A stretch of DNA of 64,000 nucleotides from JAAYYM01 sp035271065 (GTDB taxonomy: Bacteria; Bacillota; Clostridia; Lachnospirales; Lachnospiraceae). The stretch covers positions 15,850-79,849 of the forward strand of contig DATESB010000132.1 of assembly GCA_035271065.1 (NCBI GenBank), read 5' to 3'. Below are positions 30,413 through 39,365 of this stretch, piece after piece; positions within the stretch are counted from its first letter, which is position 1, and each line of letters opens with the position of its first letter. The notes beneath the pieces are model-generated. The model made no database searches. It had not been told where the DNA came from and saw nothing but the letters and a program-made list of their open reading frames with translations. Both the position numbers and the translations under genes were made by a program.

Positions 30413-32280
30413 GCCTTATTACTCCTTTTCTTTAGGTATTCTTCTATATGACATAATAACTGATTCATATCTCTTAAAAATTGCTCAATGTTAGCAGCCA
30501 CATATTCATGGTTTGCTGCTTTGCAGGCTTGTTCCATACCACCTGCCATATCTGAAAGGTCTATTGCACCGATGCTGTTACAAGCATTGCGAACAGCATG
30601 CATATAAATCTCAACCTTTCGCATCTCAGAATTCTGATATACCTGATTTAAATCTTTCAAAGTCTCTTCCATGTCTGTCAGGAACGTTGAAAGCATTTTC
30701 TGATAAAGTGTCATATTCTCACCGATATAATCCGCAACCTTTGTACTGCTGATCTCCTCTATATCGAATAGTGAACCACGTTCGGGTTTCTTGTCCTTTA
30801 ACTCAGCAGTTCTGGTCCAAAGCCACCTCGTAAGCACATCTGAAAGTTGTTTGCCGGAAATCGGTTTGTATATATAATCGCTGAACCGAGCATGCAGAAA
30901 ATCATCCAGTGAATCTTCTATCTTGTTAGACGTACAAAGAACAATCGGCACCTTCCTATAATACTCACCATCCAATTCACGAATTCTTCTCGTTGTCTCA
31001 ATGCCGTCCATATCTGTCATCACATGATTTACAAATATCATATCATATGCATTCGCCTGTACCAGATTCAATGCTTCAGCTCCACTTGCAGTTTTGGTAC
31101 AATGCATCTGATATGGTTTCATAGCGCTTTCTAAAAGTGCAATTCCTGACAAACTGTCATCCACAAGCAGAATCTTTGCGCCCAATGCTACAAGCACATC
31201 CTCCGAGTCTGCATCAACAGTTACATCGGTCACAGCTTCAACTGCTTCACCCAATAACGGCTGTTTGTATTCCAAACGATATATGGTCACAATACTCGTA
31301 AATACTTCTCCATATGTATCAAAAACATTTTGTATTGACAGATTACATCTTTTCCCCGACAATTTGTATATTGCCGGTATGATAAACGCTCCTTGGTGCG
31401 CCCGATGCAATTCTTCTTCATCCGCATCTCTCATTTCAAAGTAATCGGTCAATTCCTTTCCGATTGGCAACTCTTTTTCCTCAATCATGATAATTTCAGC
31501 ACATTTATTAATGAAAACTACTTTCCCTTCATCGTCACAAATGGCTGCCGGATCTGTTTTTGTTGCCTGTAGGAATTCTCTGTAATCCTCAATTCTTATC
31601 TTCAACGCATCATGCTTTAGATATGCCTTGCCAAGAAGTAGAATCATAGCAAAATAAGAAAAAGTATGACATGGAAATACCGGCATATCACTTATCATCA
31701 TAAATAATTCCACAACTCCACTAAGTAATACCAATATTGCAGAAGCTGCCAAATATTTCAGCAATGCACGTGTTCTCTTCCTATTACATGTCTTGGAATA
31801 GACAAATAACATACAAATAACAGACGCAATAAAAATCACACAAATAATCTCATATACAATTTGCGTAAAAATACTGCTAATCTTCATACAATATCCCCAC
31901 GCAGTGTCTAACACAAAGATATTACCCGTAAAAATATCTACCAGATAAAGGATGACTCCTGCGTATAAAATAATAGAGCCGCATAAGGAAGAACCCTTCT
32001 CAGAAACACCTGTATATTCAGCATATACATGAATTGCCGCTGCCATAAAAAGCATCATGGAAAACCACGTAATCGCCCAAACAATTTCAAGTGCTACTGA
32101 ATTTGTAATCAAACTCATACATGCATAACTGATATTATTAATTGCTCCCGAAATACACAAGTACACAAAATACAGCGCATTGGATTTGTCCGACTTCTCA
32201 TACGAATAGACTTCTACTCCCTGCGATATCATCATAACGCTTGTACATGTCAGTATTCCTGCGAAAATCATCGGAATCAT
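30409..32280 (-). CDS. Membrane sensor with PAS, degenerate receiver and Hpt domains, no kinase domain
   Basis: A 623-residue protein. Residues 1-220 hold about seven hydrophobic segments (7TM sensor type), 230-340 a PAS-like domain (DPAAICDDEGKVVFINKCAEI), about 365-480 a receiver, and 510-615 an Hpt domain (YMHAVRNACNSIGA, His 561). The receiver keeps the acidic pair (KILLVDDS) and the Lys (DYIYKPISG) but has Asn 418 where the phospho-acceptor Asp belongs (YDMIFVNHVMTDMDG). No HATPase/DHp domains are present. It may act as a scaffold or phosphorelay relay stage. ATG has GAGGAG upstream; own promoter at 32313-32341. Confidence 0.85.
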   Translation of the reverse strand: MIPMIFAGILTCTSVMMISQGVEVYSYEKSDKSNALYFVYLCISGAINNISYACMSLITNSVALEIVWAITWFSMMLFMAAAIHVYAEYTGVSEKGSSLCGSIILYAGVILYLVDIFTGNIFVLDTAWGYCMKISSIFTQIVYEIICVIFIASVICMLFVYSKTCNRKRTRALLKYLAASAILVLLSGVVELFMMISDMPVFPCHTFSYFAMILLLGKAYLKHDALKIRIEDYREFLQATKTDPAAICDDEGKVVFINKCAEIIMIEEKELPIGKELTDYFEMRDADEEELHRAHQGAFIIPAIYKLSGKRCNLSIQNVFDTYGEVFTSIVTIYRLEYKQPLLGEAVEAVTDVTVDADSEDVLVALGAKILLVDDSLSGIALLESAMKPYQMHCTKTASGAEALNLVQANAYDMIFVNHVMTDMDGIETTRRIRELDGEYYRKVPIVLCTSNKIEDSLDDFLHARFSDYIYKPISGKQLSDVLTRWLWTRTAELKDKKPERGSLFDIEEISSTKVADYIGENMTLYQKMLSTFLTDMEETLKDLNQVYQNSEMRKVEIYMHAVRNACNSIGAIDLSDMAGGMEQACKAANHEYVAANIEQFLRDMNQLLCHIEEYLKKRSNKA

Positions 32281-32312
32281 AGGTGTCTCCTCACAAATGG
32301 GATAATACGGTA

Positions 32313-32341
32313 ATTATACACTATTCTACTCTATTCAACAA
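32313..32341 (-). promoter_or_regulatory. Promoter of the receiver/Hpt operon
   Basis: TTGTTG (32341-32336) and TATAAT (32318-32313) are 17 bases apart, in the gap after metA. Confidence 0.6.
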
Positions 32342-32350
32342 TCCATAAAT

Positions 32351-33265
32351 CTATATTTCGTTCAGGTCATAAGGTGTGGTCTGGTATACAAAATAATTCA
32401 ACCAATTGGTATATAGGTTATTGGCATGTGCTCGCCACTGTAAATCCGGGCGAATGCTTGCATCATCATTTGTAAAGTAATTTTTCGGCTTGCTGATTGG
32501 TAATCCTTTCTCCACATCCCTTAAGTACTCCTGTTCAAGCGTTCTTCTGCCATATTCGGGATGTCCCATAACAAATATCTGTTGACCTTCATTGGCGAGT
32601 GCCAAAAAGACTCCTGCCTCCTCAGACTCAGCAAGTACCGTCAACTCCTTACAGTTGTGAATCGCCTCTGCAGATACGGTTGTATGTCTGCTGTGTGGTG
32701 CCATAAAGACATCATCAAACCCACGCACCAACGGATTTTTCCTGTTGGATACTCTGTGAGGGTAAATGCCAAACAACTTTTCAGGTAACAACTCTTTCTG
32801 AAGCCCAAAATGATAATACAATCCTGCCTGCGCTGCCCAGCATATATGAAGCGTTGACGTTACATTCTTCTTTGACCATGCCATGATTTCGCACAGTTCA
32901 TCCCAGTAGTCCACTTCTGTATATTCCATCTGCTCAACAGGTGCACCTGTAATAATCAATCCATCAAATTTCCTTGCTTTGATTTCATCAAATGTTGTAT
33001 AGAATTTATTCAAATGACTTGCGGATGTATTTAAGGATATATGCGATGATACATTCATAAAAGTAACATCCACCTGTAGCGGTGTATTCGATAATGCACG
33101 TAATAATTGCAGTTCTGTCTCCTGCTTAATAGGCATTAAATTAAGGATTGCAATCTGTAACGGACGAATATCCTGATGCATGGAACGACTTTCGTCCATA
33201 ACAAATATATTCTCGTCTTCCAGTATTCCCTTTGCTGGTAAATCGCTTTGAATTTTAATTGGCAT
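32351..33265 (-). CDS. metA: Homoserine O-acetyltransferase (MetA family)
   Basis: A 304-residue class I glutamine-amidotransferase-like enzyme that acylates homoserine, the first dedicated step of methionine synthesis. Catalytic Cys is 142 (HICWAAQAGLYYHFG); MGHPEYGR supplies His. The residue that decides acyl donor is Glu 111 (GAPVEQMEYTEVDYW): Glu at 111 gives acetyl-CoA use, Gly gives succinyl-CoA, as shown for MetA homologues. So it should make O-acetylhomoserine. GGGAG lies before the ATG and overlaps the ligA stop region (2 bases between genes). There is no SAM riboswitch in front of it; it is the last gene of a long housekeeping run. Confidence 0.95.
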   Translation of the reverse strand: MPIKIQSDLPAKGILEDENIFVMDESRSMHQDIRPLQIAILNLMPIKQETELQLLRALSNTPLQVDVTFMNVSSHISLNTSASHLNKFYTTFDEIKARKFDGLIITGAPVEQMEYTEVDYWDELCEIMAWSKKNVTSTLHICWAAQAGLYYHFGLQKELLPEKLFGIYPHRVSNRKNPLVRGFDDVFMAPHSRHTTVSAEAIHNCKELTVLAESEEAGVFLALANEGQQIFVMGHPEYGRRTLEQEYLRDVEKGLPISKPKNYFTNDDASIRPDLQWRAHANNLYTNWLNYFVYQTTPYDLNEI

Positions 33266-33267
33266 TA

Positions 33268-35244
33268 CTATTCTCCCATCATTTCTATGATTTCTTCTTC
33301 CGATATAATCGGTACACCAAGTTCCTTGGCTTTTTTGTTCTTTGAGGAATTGGATGTCACATCGTTATTAATCAAATAACTGGTCTTTGCAGTCACGCTG
33401 CCGGTTGCCTTGCCGCCTTTTCTCTCAATGGCTTCTTTCAATTCGTCTCGATTGGCAAAACGATTCACACTGCCGGTGATGACAAAGGTTAAACCATTTA
33501 GGCTCTGTGTGCCTTCTTCAACTTGTGGTTGCTCCAAATTCAATTCTGAAAGCAATCTCTCCAGTGCTTCTCGATTGTCCGCCTTTTCAAAATATTGAGT
33601 AAACGTACCGGCTATCACCTCTCCGACTCCGTCAATGCTACTCAGTTCTTCCATGGTTGCATGCTCTATGCGTTCCATATCATACGAGAACTCTCTGGCT
33701 ATCATTTTAGCATTTGCCAACCCAACATTCAAGATACCCAGTCCGTAAATCACTCTGGGAATTGTTGTATTGCGCGCCTGTTCAATGCTGCTCATCAGAT
33801 TTTCATAGGATTTCTCTCCGAAACCTTCCATTTGTGTAATCTGTTCTTTATATTGTGTTAGTTTGAAAATATCAGCAAATTCATGGATAAAACCTTCCGC
33901 GATAAACTTCTCTAACGTCTGCTCGGAAAGTCCTTCAATATTCAAAGCATTTCTGCTGACAAACAGAGAAAATGCCTTGATTTTCTTTGCCGGGCAGTCT
34001 TCGTTTGTACAGTATAACGTCTGCACGTCATTCACATGATGTATCTTCGTCTTTCCGCTACACACCGGACATGTATCCGGAATATCCAAATGGCTGCTTT
34101 GCGTCAGATTTTCTGCAATTTGCGGGATAATCATATTGGCCTTATATACAGTAATGGTGTCTCCGATACCAAGTTTCAAGGCCTGCATAATACTGATATT
34201 ATGAACAGATGCACGGCTGACCGTTGTTCCCTCCAGTTCCACCGGATCAAATATTGCAACCGGATTGATTAATCCCGTTCGGCTGGGTGACCATTCTATC
34301 TCCCGTAGTGTTGTCTCACGTAGTTCATCTGCCCACTTAAAGGCAATCGAGTCACGCGGAAACTTGGAAGTTGCTCCAAGTGACTGTCCATATGCAATGT
34401 CATCATAAACCAATACCAATCCGTCTGACGGAACTTCATTTTTCACTATCGTATCTGCAAAATACTGAATGTCATCTAAAATCGTTTCCTCTGTAACCAT
34501 TCTGTGTTCTACAACATCAAAGCCCTGTGATTTCAGAAAATCCAGTTGCTCACTTCTGGCATTATGAAAATCAACTTCGTCTGCCTTCACCAATGTAAAC
34601 GCATAAAAACGTACATTCCTTCTTGCCGTAATCTCATTGTTCAACTGACGCACCGACCCACTGCATAGATTACGTGGATTTTTATATTTTGCATCCACAT
34701 CTTCTATTTCATCATTGATTTTCTCAAAATCTGCATACGTAATGACTGCTTCACCACGCAGAATTAATTCTCCTTTATACGGAATGCTGAGCGGAACATT
34801 CTTAAATACCTTTGCATTGTTTGTAATGACCTCTCCAACCTCGCCGTTGCCCCTTGTTACTGCTTTTTGAAGGGTGCCGTTTAGATAAGTCAGAACAATC
34901 GTCAATCCATCTAATTTCCAAGAAAGAATTGCTCTCTGTCCTTGTAGCCAATCTCGTAATGCTTCCCTGTCTTTTGTCTTATCTAGTGACAGCATCGGCT
35001 TTTCATGTAATTCCTTCGGCAGTTCATCAAGTGCCTCGTAACCGACTTTTACCGTTGGAGAATCCGCAAAAACCATGCCTGTCTTTTCTTCCAGCGCAAC
35101 AAGTTCATCATAGAGTTTATCATAATCAAAATTGCTCATAATTTCAGCATCTTCTTGATAGTATGCCTTTGAAGCATTTTGCAGTATTTCGGTTAACTCT
35201 TTCATTCGTTTCATTTCAAGTTGATTCGTTATTTCTGCACTCAT
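33268..35244 (-). CDS. ligA: NAD-dependent DNA ligase
   Basis: A 658-residue ligase joining nicks in replication and repair using NAD+. Domain Ia and the adenylation domain hold KLDG with catalytic Lys 110 (LSWKLDGLTIVL), then the OB fold (GLINPVAIFDPVELEGT, SRASVHN), a Cys4 zinc finger (CPVCSGK..., YCTNEDCPAKK near 395-425), helix-hairpin-helix repeats, and a C-terminal BRCT domain (LNGLTFVITGSVNRFANRDE). Length is normal. ATG has GAGAGG upstream. Operon with rluF and metA. Confidence 0.97.
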   Translation of the reverse strand: MSAEITNQLEMKRMKELTEILQNASKAYYQEDAEIMSNFDYDKLYDELVALEEKTGMVFADSPTVKVGYEALDELPKELHEKPMLSLDKTKDREALRDWLQGQRAILSWKLDGLTIVLTYLNGTLQKAVTRGNGEVGEVITNNAKVFKNVPLSIPYKGELILRGEAVITYADFEKINDEIEDVDAKYKNPRNLCSGSVRQLNNEITARRNVRFYAFTLVKADEVDFHNARSEQLDFLKSQGFDVVEHRMVTEETILDDIQYFADTIVKNEVPSDGLVLVYDDIAYGQSLGATSKFPRDSIAFKWADELRETTLREIEWSPSRTGLINPVAIFDPVELEGTTVSRASVHNISIMQALKLGIGDTITVYKANMIIPQIAENLTQSSHLDIPDTCPVCSGKTKIHHVNDVQTLYCTNEDCPAKKIKAFSLFVSRNALNIEGLSEQTLEKFIAEGFIHEFADIFKLTQYKEQITQMEGFGEKSYENLMSSIEQARNTTIPRVIYGLGILNVGLANAKMIAREFSYDMERIEHATMEELSSIDGVGEVIAGTFTQYFEKADNREALERLLSELNLEQPQVEEGTQSLNGLTFVITGSVNRFANRDELKEAIERKGGKATGSVTAKTSYLINNDVTSNSSKNKKAKELGVPIISEEEIIEMMGE

Positions 35245-35256
35245 ATACTAAACCTC

Positions 35257-35970
35257 TCACTGATAGACTTTCTGTTTCAATAACTCTAATTCCTTTGTGG
35301 TTAAATCACGATATGTTCCAACCTTTAAATTGCCGAGTTCCACGTTGACAATGCGTACTCTGGTGAGTTTCATGACACGATAGCCAAAATTCTCGCACAT
35401 TCGTCTGATTTGCCTGTTCAGTCCCTGTGTCAGAATAATTCTGCAGGAAGTATCACTTAGTTTTTCAACCTTACACTTCTTCGTTGTTACTTCTAATTCT
35501 TCCAGATAAACTCCATTTTGCATTCCCAGCAGGAATTCTTCGTTAATCACCTTATCAAGTGACACAATGTATTCTTTTTCATGGTCATTTGCTGAACGCA
35601 TCATCTGGTTGAGCAGTTCACCGTCATTTGTCATAATGACCAGACCCTCAGACTCCTTATCAAGTCGCCCGCAATAAGTAATTCTGATTGGATAATGAAT
35701 ATATTCTATGATATTATTTTTTTCACGTTTCTCCGATGTACAAACAATCCCACGCGGTTTATTGAATGCAAGATACACTTTCTCCTCTTGCTTCCGAATA
35801 GGTTTTCCGTCAATCATAACAGTCTGCCCCGGTTCCACCTTGGTGCCCTGTTCTGCCCTGTGTCCGTCTATTGTAACTTTTCCTGCCTCTATCAATCGGT
35901 CCGCTTCTCTGCGTGAGCAGATACCAGCTTCCGCTATGAACTTATTCAGTCTAATCGCTTCATCATTCAT
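35257..35970 (-). CDS. rluF: 23S rRNA pseudouridine synthase, RluF/RluB type
   Basis: A 237-residue pseudouridine synthase of the RsuA/RluB/E/F group. Residues 5-55 form the S4 RNA-binding domain (RLNKFIAEAGICSRREADRL); the catalytic motif GRLDKESEGL has Asp 104; QGLNRQIRRMCENFGY is the conserved C-terminal motif. The insert ANDHEKEYIVSLDK and the short length favour the RluF-like branch (modification near position 2604 of 23S rRNA), though RluB cannot be excluded. GAGGATTTATA precedes the ATG. It is 12 bases upstream of ligA. Confidence 0.88.
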   Translation of the reverse strand: MNDEAIRLNKFIAEAGICSRREADRLIEAGKVTIDGHRAEQGTKVEPGQTVMIDGKPIRKQEEKVYLAFNKPRGIVCTSEKREKNNIIEYIHYPIRITYCGRLDKESEGLVIMTNDGELLNQMMRSANDHEKEYIVSLDKVINEEFLLGMQNGVYLEELEVTTKKCKVEKLSDTSCRIILTQGLNRQIRRMCENFGYRVMKLTRVRIVNVELGNLKVGTYRDLTTKELELLKQKVYQ

Positions 35971-36031
35971 TATAAATCCTCATTGTGTGTGCCATCATAT
36001 TTGCTGTCATATTGGCATCCAAAATCTATTT

Positions 36032-36880
36032 TCATGCATTCAGGCTTAAAAATGCCGCAAGGTTTCCCCTGCGTCCGTGACTTGCACGATGTGAAAATAA
36101 AAACTCCGGATTGCAGCAAGTACAAATATCCGAAACAGAAATGTGTTCTTCTTTCACGCCTGCATCCAACATAATCAATTGATTGGCTTTCCATAAATCC
36201 AATTGATACTTTTCGTTTTCTTTTGGATACAGGATCTGCTTGATCTCATCATTTGAAAATTCTTGTTCAAATTCTTCCGCCACATCGCGGCTTACTTCAT
36301 AGCAATCCACACAGATACTCGGTCCGATTGCTGCAATAATATCTGCAGGTTTTGTACCATATTCGCGCTGCATCGTTTCTATGGTTTTTGCACCGATACG
36401 CCCTACTGTTCCACGCCAGCCGGAATGTGTCAATCCGATTGCCTTATGAACCGGATCCACAAAATAAAGCGGTACACAATCCGCATAAAATGTGACCAAG
36501 ACCAGCCCCGGCACATTGGTCACCAATCCGTCTGTATCAAAGAAGTTCTTTTTCCTTGTGATACCATTTCCACGGTCTGCCTGTGTCACAATCCGCACAT
36601 TGGTTGTATGTGTCTGGTCAGAAAACACCATATCTTCACATGATACCCCAAGTGCATCCGCAATGCGATGAAAGTTTGTAAGCACATCAGCTTCCTCGTC
36701 ACCACGCGACAGCCCCAAATTCATCGACTCATAAATACCTTTACTCACACCACCAAGTCTTGTTGAAAACCCATGTTTTATTCCGGCGCAAGCCGTCAAC
36801 ATCGGAAAAGTCAGATAAGTAACACCATTCTTCTCATTTATGGTCAAAACATCCTGATTGCCGGTTCTGTTTATCTTCAT
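36032..36880 (-). CDS. pgeF: Peptidoglycan editing factor PgeF (laccase-domain, YfiH family)
   Basis: A 282-residue DUF152/YfiH protein. Metal and active-site motifs are present: GFSTRLGGVSKG, FYADCVPLYFVD, GLTHSGWRGTVGRIG (His near 151) and the ending FLFSHRASHGRRGNLAAF. The family was called polyphenol oxidase; E. coli YfiH corrects peptidoglycan precursors carrying L-Ser in place of L-Ala, and related proteins act as purine nucleoside phosphorylases/deaminases, so the reaction here is not certain. ATG has GGAG upstream. Between yraN and rluF. Confidence 0.92.
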   Translation of the reverse strand: MKINRTGNQDVLTINEKNGVTYLTFPMLTACAGIKHGFSTRLGGVSKGIYESMNLGLSRGDEEADVLTNFHRIADALGVSCEDMVFSDQTHTTNVRIVTQADRGNGITRKKNFFDTDGLVTNVPGLVLVTFYADCVPLYFVDPVHKAIGLTHSGWRGTVGRIGAKTIETMQREYGTKPADIIAAIGPSICVDCYEVSRDVAEEFEQEFSNDEIKQILYPKENEKYQLDLWKANQLIMLDAGVKEEHISVSDICTCCNPEFLFSHRASHGRRGNLAAFLSLNA

Positions 36881-36895
36881 ATCAAGTATAATCTC

Positions 36896-37258
36896 CTACT
36901 TCCCAATATATAAAAATGCATTCTCATACCATTCTATTTCTTCACCACAGATTGCAATCACATCAAATCGACATGCCCTATTATCACCAATATGATGACA
37001 TACCCGATAATAATCCGCAATCTTGCATATGGTTCTCTGCTTCTTTAGATTAACTGCACAAGCAGGTTCACCAAATCGATTATCCTTTCGGTACTTCACC
37101 TCAACAAAAAGGTACGTATTCCTGTCAAATCCGATGATATCAATCTCGCCGAAACGATTCCGAAAGTTGCGTTCCAAAATCCTGATACCCTTATTTTCCA
37201 GATATCGTGCCGCCTTGTCCTCGTACTGCGCCCCAAGTTCTCTTTTATTGATTTCCAC
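36896..37258 (-). CDS. YraN/UPF0102 family nuclease-like protein
   Basis: A 120-residue protein with the UPF0102 fold, related to Holliday-junction and restriction-type nucleases. Visible: YEDKAARYLENKGIRILERN, GEIDIIGFD and FVEVKYRK, giving the (G)D...E-x-K catalytic pattern. Usual length. The start is GTG at 37258 with AGGGG upstream. Its place next to rnhB in Firmicutes is common. A role in DNA repair or recombination is inferred from the fold only. Confidence 0.93.
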   Translation of the reverse strand: MEINKRELGAQYEDKAARYLENKGIRILERNFRNRFGEIDIIGFDRNTYLFVEVKYRKDNRFGEPACAVNLKKQRTICKIADYYRVCHHIGDNRACRFDVIAICGEEIEWYENAFLYIGK

Positions 37259-37287
37259 CGGTTCACCCCTGTTTCGTTACCAGAACC

Positions 37288-37581
37288 CTACTGTTTCAGT
37301 TTGCTTCTAATCTTCTCCATATCATCCACAAAAACGAGGATTTCCGCTACAACCTCATACAATTCCGGCGGTATCATATCACCGATTTCAAGTTTTGATA
37401 AGGTATTGGCAAGTTTGCTGTCCTGATGAATGGGTACATTTGCTTCCTGCGCCTTCTCAATGATGCGCTCCGCAATGTGTCCAACACCTGTTGCAATGAC
37501 ATGAGGTGCTTCATCGCCCGGATCATATTGTAAGGCAATCGCCTGTTTGCGTTTTTCACGTTCGTTCTTTTCTTCCGGCAT
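37288..37581 (-). CDS. FlhB C-terminal-domain-like protein (FlhX type)
   Basis: A 97-residue protein equal to the cytoplasmic domain of FlhB/YscU, the export-switch protein of flagellar and type III secretion. It reads AIALQYDPGDEAPHVIATGV, HIAERIIEKAQEANVPIHQD, LSKLEIGDMIPPELYEVVAE. The NPTH autocleavage motif is replaced (YDPGDEAPH), and there is no membrane domain. Such soluble copies can substitute for cut FlhB in some bacteria. It lies beside a FliK-like gene (37604), its natural partner. No other flagellar gene is in the window, so motility is not proven. Confidence 0.88.
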   Translation of the reverse strand: MPEEKNEREKRKQAIALQYDPGDEAPHVIATGVGHIAERIIEKAQEANVPIHQDSKLANTLSKLEIGDMIPPELYEVVAEILVFVDDMEKIRSKLKQ

Positions 37582-37603
37582 TTCTATTCTCCCACATACG
37601 CTT

Positions 37604-39322
37604 CTATGCTCTCACATCAAATGAATACTTCGCCACACCTGCTGCTCCCGGCGGTATTGCTGCCCCATTACCATGCAAAAATTCCTCTACAACATTGGTT
37701 TCCTCTGTTTCTTTCACGGATACACTAGTCTTCATTTGATAACCCTTCTTGGTCAACCGTTCATTCAACAAATGAATATTGGCTTCTATAAAATCAAGCA
37801 TTTCTTCTTTTTGCAAATAGAAATGAGTGCTGACCTTATTTTGCTGCATTGCAACATGAATATCCATCGTCCCAAGCGTTTCCATCTCTAAATGGAGCAA
37901 GGCGCTGACATTGCCGTCCTTTGCTGCCAGATTCTTCTTATTCGTGTACACATACAAATCACCATGTGCATTTTCCTGACTCATCTTCAGCGGCAGCTGC
38001 ACATATGACAACATCTGATTGAGTTGGTTCATGAAATTAACATTGTCCTGCATATTTCCGGCACTCTTTACCAGTGTAGCATCCGGCTTTGCAGTATTTT
38101 GCAATGCCTGCAGTATCTTCTGGGACTGCTCGGAGATGCGGCGGTATAGTTCCTCTACTCTGCCCTCTTTTGCAACATCCTCCGGTTTTAACAGCCATTG
38201 TTGCGTCAAATCACTCTTTAATAAATTCTGATATGCATCACTTTGCAGTAACGTCTTAAGATGTTCATTGTGATGTGCTTCCGGCTGTGCAAGTGCTTCT
38301 TTTAAGAAATCATAAACCTGCTGTGTTGTCATCTGCCCATTCAGCAGTTGTGCTTTTCCCTCTTGTGACAACCCAAGGTTCTCTAAATGTTCTGCAAGTG
38401 ACTGTCTCTGCTCCGGTGTTAATTCTTGTAAAGCAGTATCAGAAATCCCCGCCTGTGCTGTTGTCTGTGCTCCGGTTACCACCTGATCCGTCACCTGCGC
38501 TCCGGTTGCTGCCTGCTCTGCCAGACTTCCCGCTAATGCATCAACTGCCTGACCACCTGCTGTTACATCTGCCTGACTGCTTGCTGCTTCCGTCAATTGT
38601 TCTCTTCCTGCTGTCAGTATATCAAGTAATTGACGATTCAAATCATAAGATTCTACTGTATTTCCCTGTGCCGTCAATTCACCGATCAACTTCGGTATAC
38701 CATCAGTTAGGTTATTCACATCTTTCAAAATCTGATGTTCCAGATTCTGATATTTTTCAAACTGTGCAACATTACTCTCTGTAATCGGAAGTTGCAGTTT
38801 AGTCATTTGCACCAAAGTTTTTGTATCAACATTCTGAAATGAATTCACCTGGCGAAACATCTCCTGTAAAGCATGCTTATTTACCGGCATTCCTTCTTCC
38901 ATCATGGCAGAAGTCATACCGATTGTCTTTTCATTCACAGGAAGTCCTGCAGCATCCAACGCCTTCAAAACTGCCGGATCTGCTGAAGTCAGATTGGTAT
39001 ACAACGGTCTGAGAAACATTTGATTATTCTTATTGGATTGCACCTCAAAGTAAACGCTCTGCCCCAGCGTCAAGGAGATATCGCCTTCCATTCTGGCTGA
39101 AATCGTCTGATGATTGCCAAGTAAAATCAGAATATCTTTCCCGTTAATTTCCGCAACTTCACCTGAAAAAACCTGTCCAGCATTATAATTCCCGGAATTC
39201 AGATTGGCACTGTGATTTCCCTGCACATGAACAGAACCTGCTGCATTTGCCGCAGATGTTGCTGCTGTATTCTGTGCTGCCGCTGTATTCGATTGTGTGC
39301 TTCCCGATAAATTCAGATTCAT
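37604..39322 (-). CDS. FliK-like (hook-length-control-like) protein
   Basis: A 572-residue protein, rich in Ala, Gln and Thr. The N-terminal tail is low complexity; residues 45-110 look like an OB-type fold (GQVFSGEVAEINGKDILILL); the middle is helical and Gln-rich with an Ala/Thr/Val linker near 245-305; the C-terminal 140 residues resemble the FliK C domain (PLKMSQENAHGDLYVYTNKK, LHLEMETLGTMDIHVAMQQN, VSTHFYLQKEEMLDFIEANI). FliK sets hook length by contact with FlhB, and the FlhB-like gene follows 22 bases later. ATG at 39322 (GGAG 6 bases upstream) is preferred over GTG 39325. Confidence 0.75.
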   Translation of the reverse strand: MNLNLSGSTQSNTAAAQNTAATSAANAAGSVHVQGNHSANLNSGNYNAGQVFSGEVAEINGKDILILLGNHQTISARMEGDISLTLGQSVYFEVQSNKNNQMFLRPLYTNLTSADPAVLKALDAAGLPVNEKTIGMTSAMMEEGMPVNKHALQEMFRQVNSFQNVDTKTLVQMTKLQLPITESNVAQFEKYQNLEHQILKDVNNLTDGIPKLIGELTAQGNTVESYDLNRQLLDILTAGREQLTEAASSQADVTAGGQAVDALAGSLAEQAATGAQVTDQVVTGAQTTAQAGISDTALQELTPEQRQSLAEHLENLGLSQEGKAQLLNGQMTTQQVYDFLKEALAQPEAHHNEHLKTLLQSDAYQNLLKSDLTQQWLLKPEDVAKEGRVEELYRRISEQSQKILQALQNTAKPDATLVKSAGNMQDNVNFMNQLNQMLSYVQLPLKMSQENAHGDLYVYTNKKNLAAKDGNVSALLHLEMETLGTMDIHVAMQQNKVSTHFYLQKEEMLDFIEANIHLLNERLTKKGYQMKTSVSVKETEETNVVEEFLHGNGAAIPPGAAGVAKYSFDVRA

Positions 39323-39365
39323 CACATTCTCCGTTTGCTATCCATTACTATCCATTAAATTCTGT

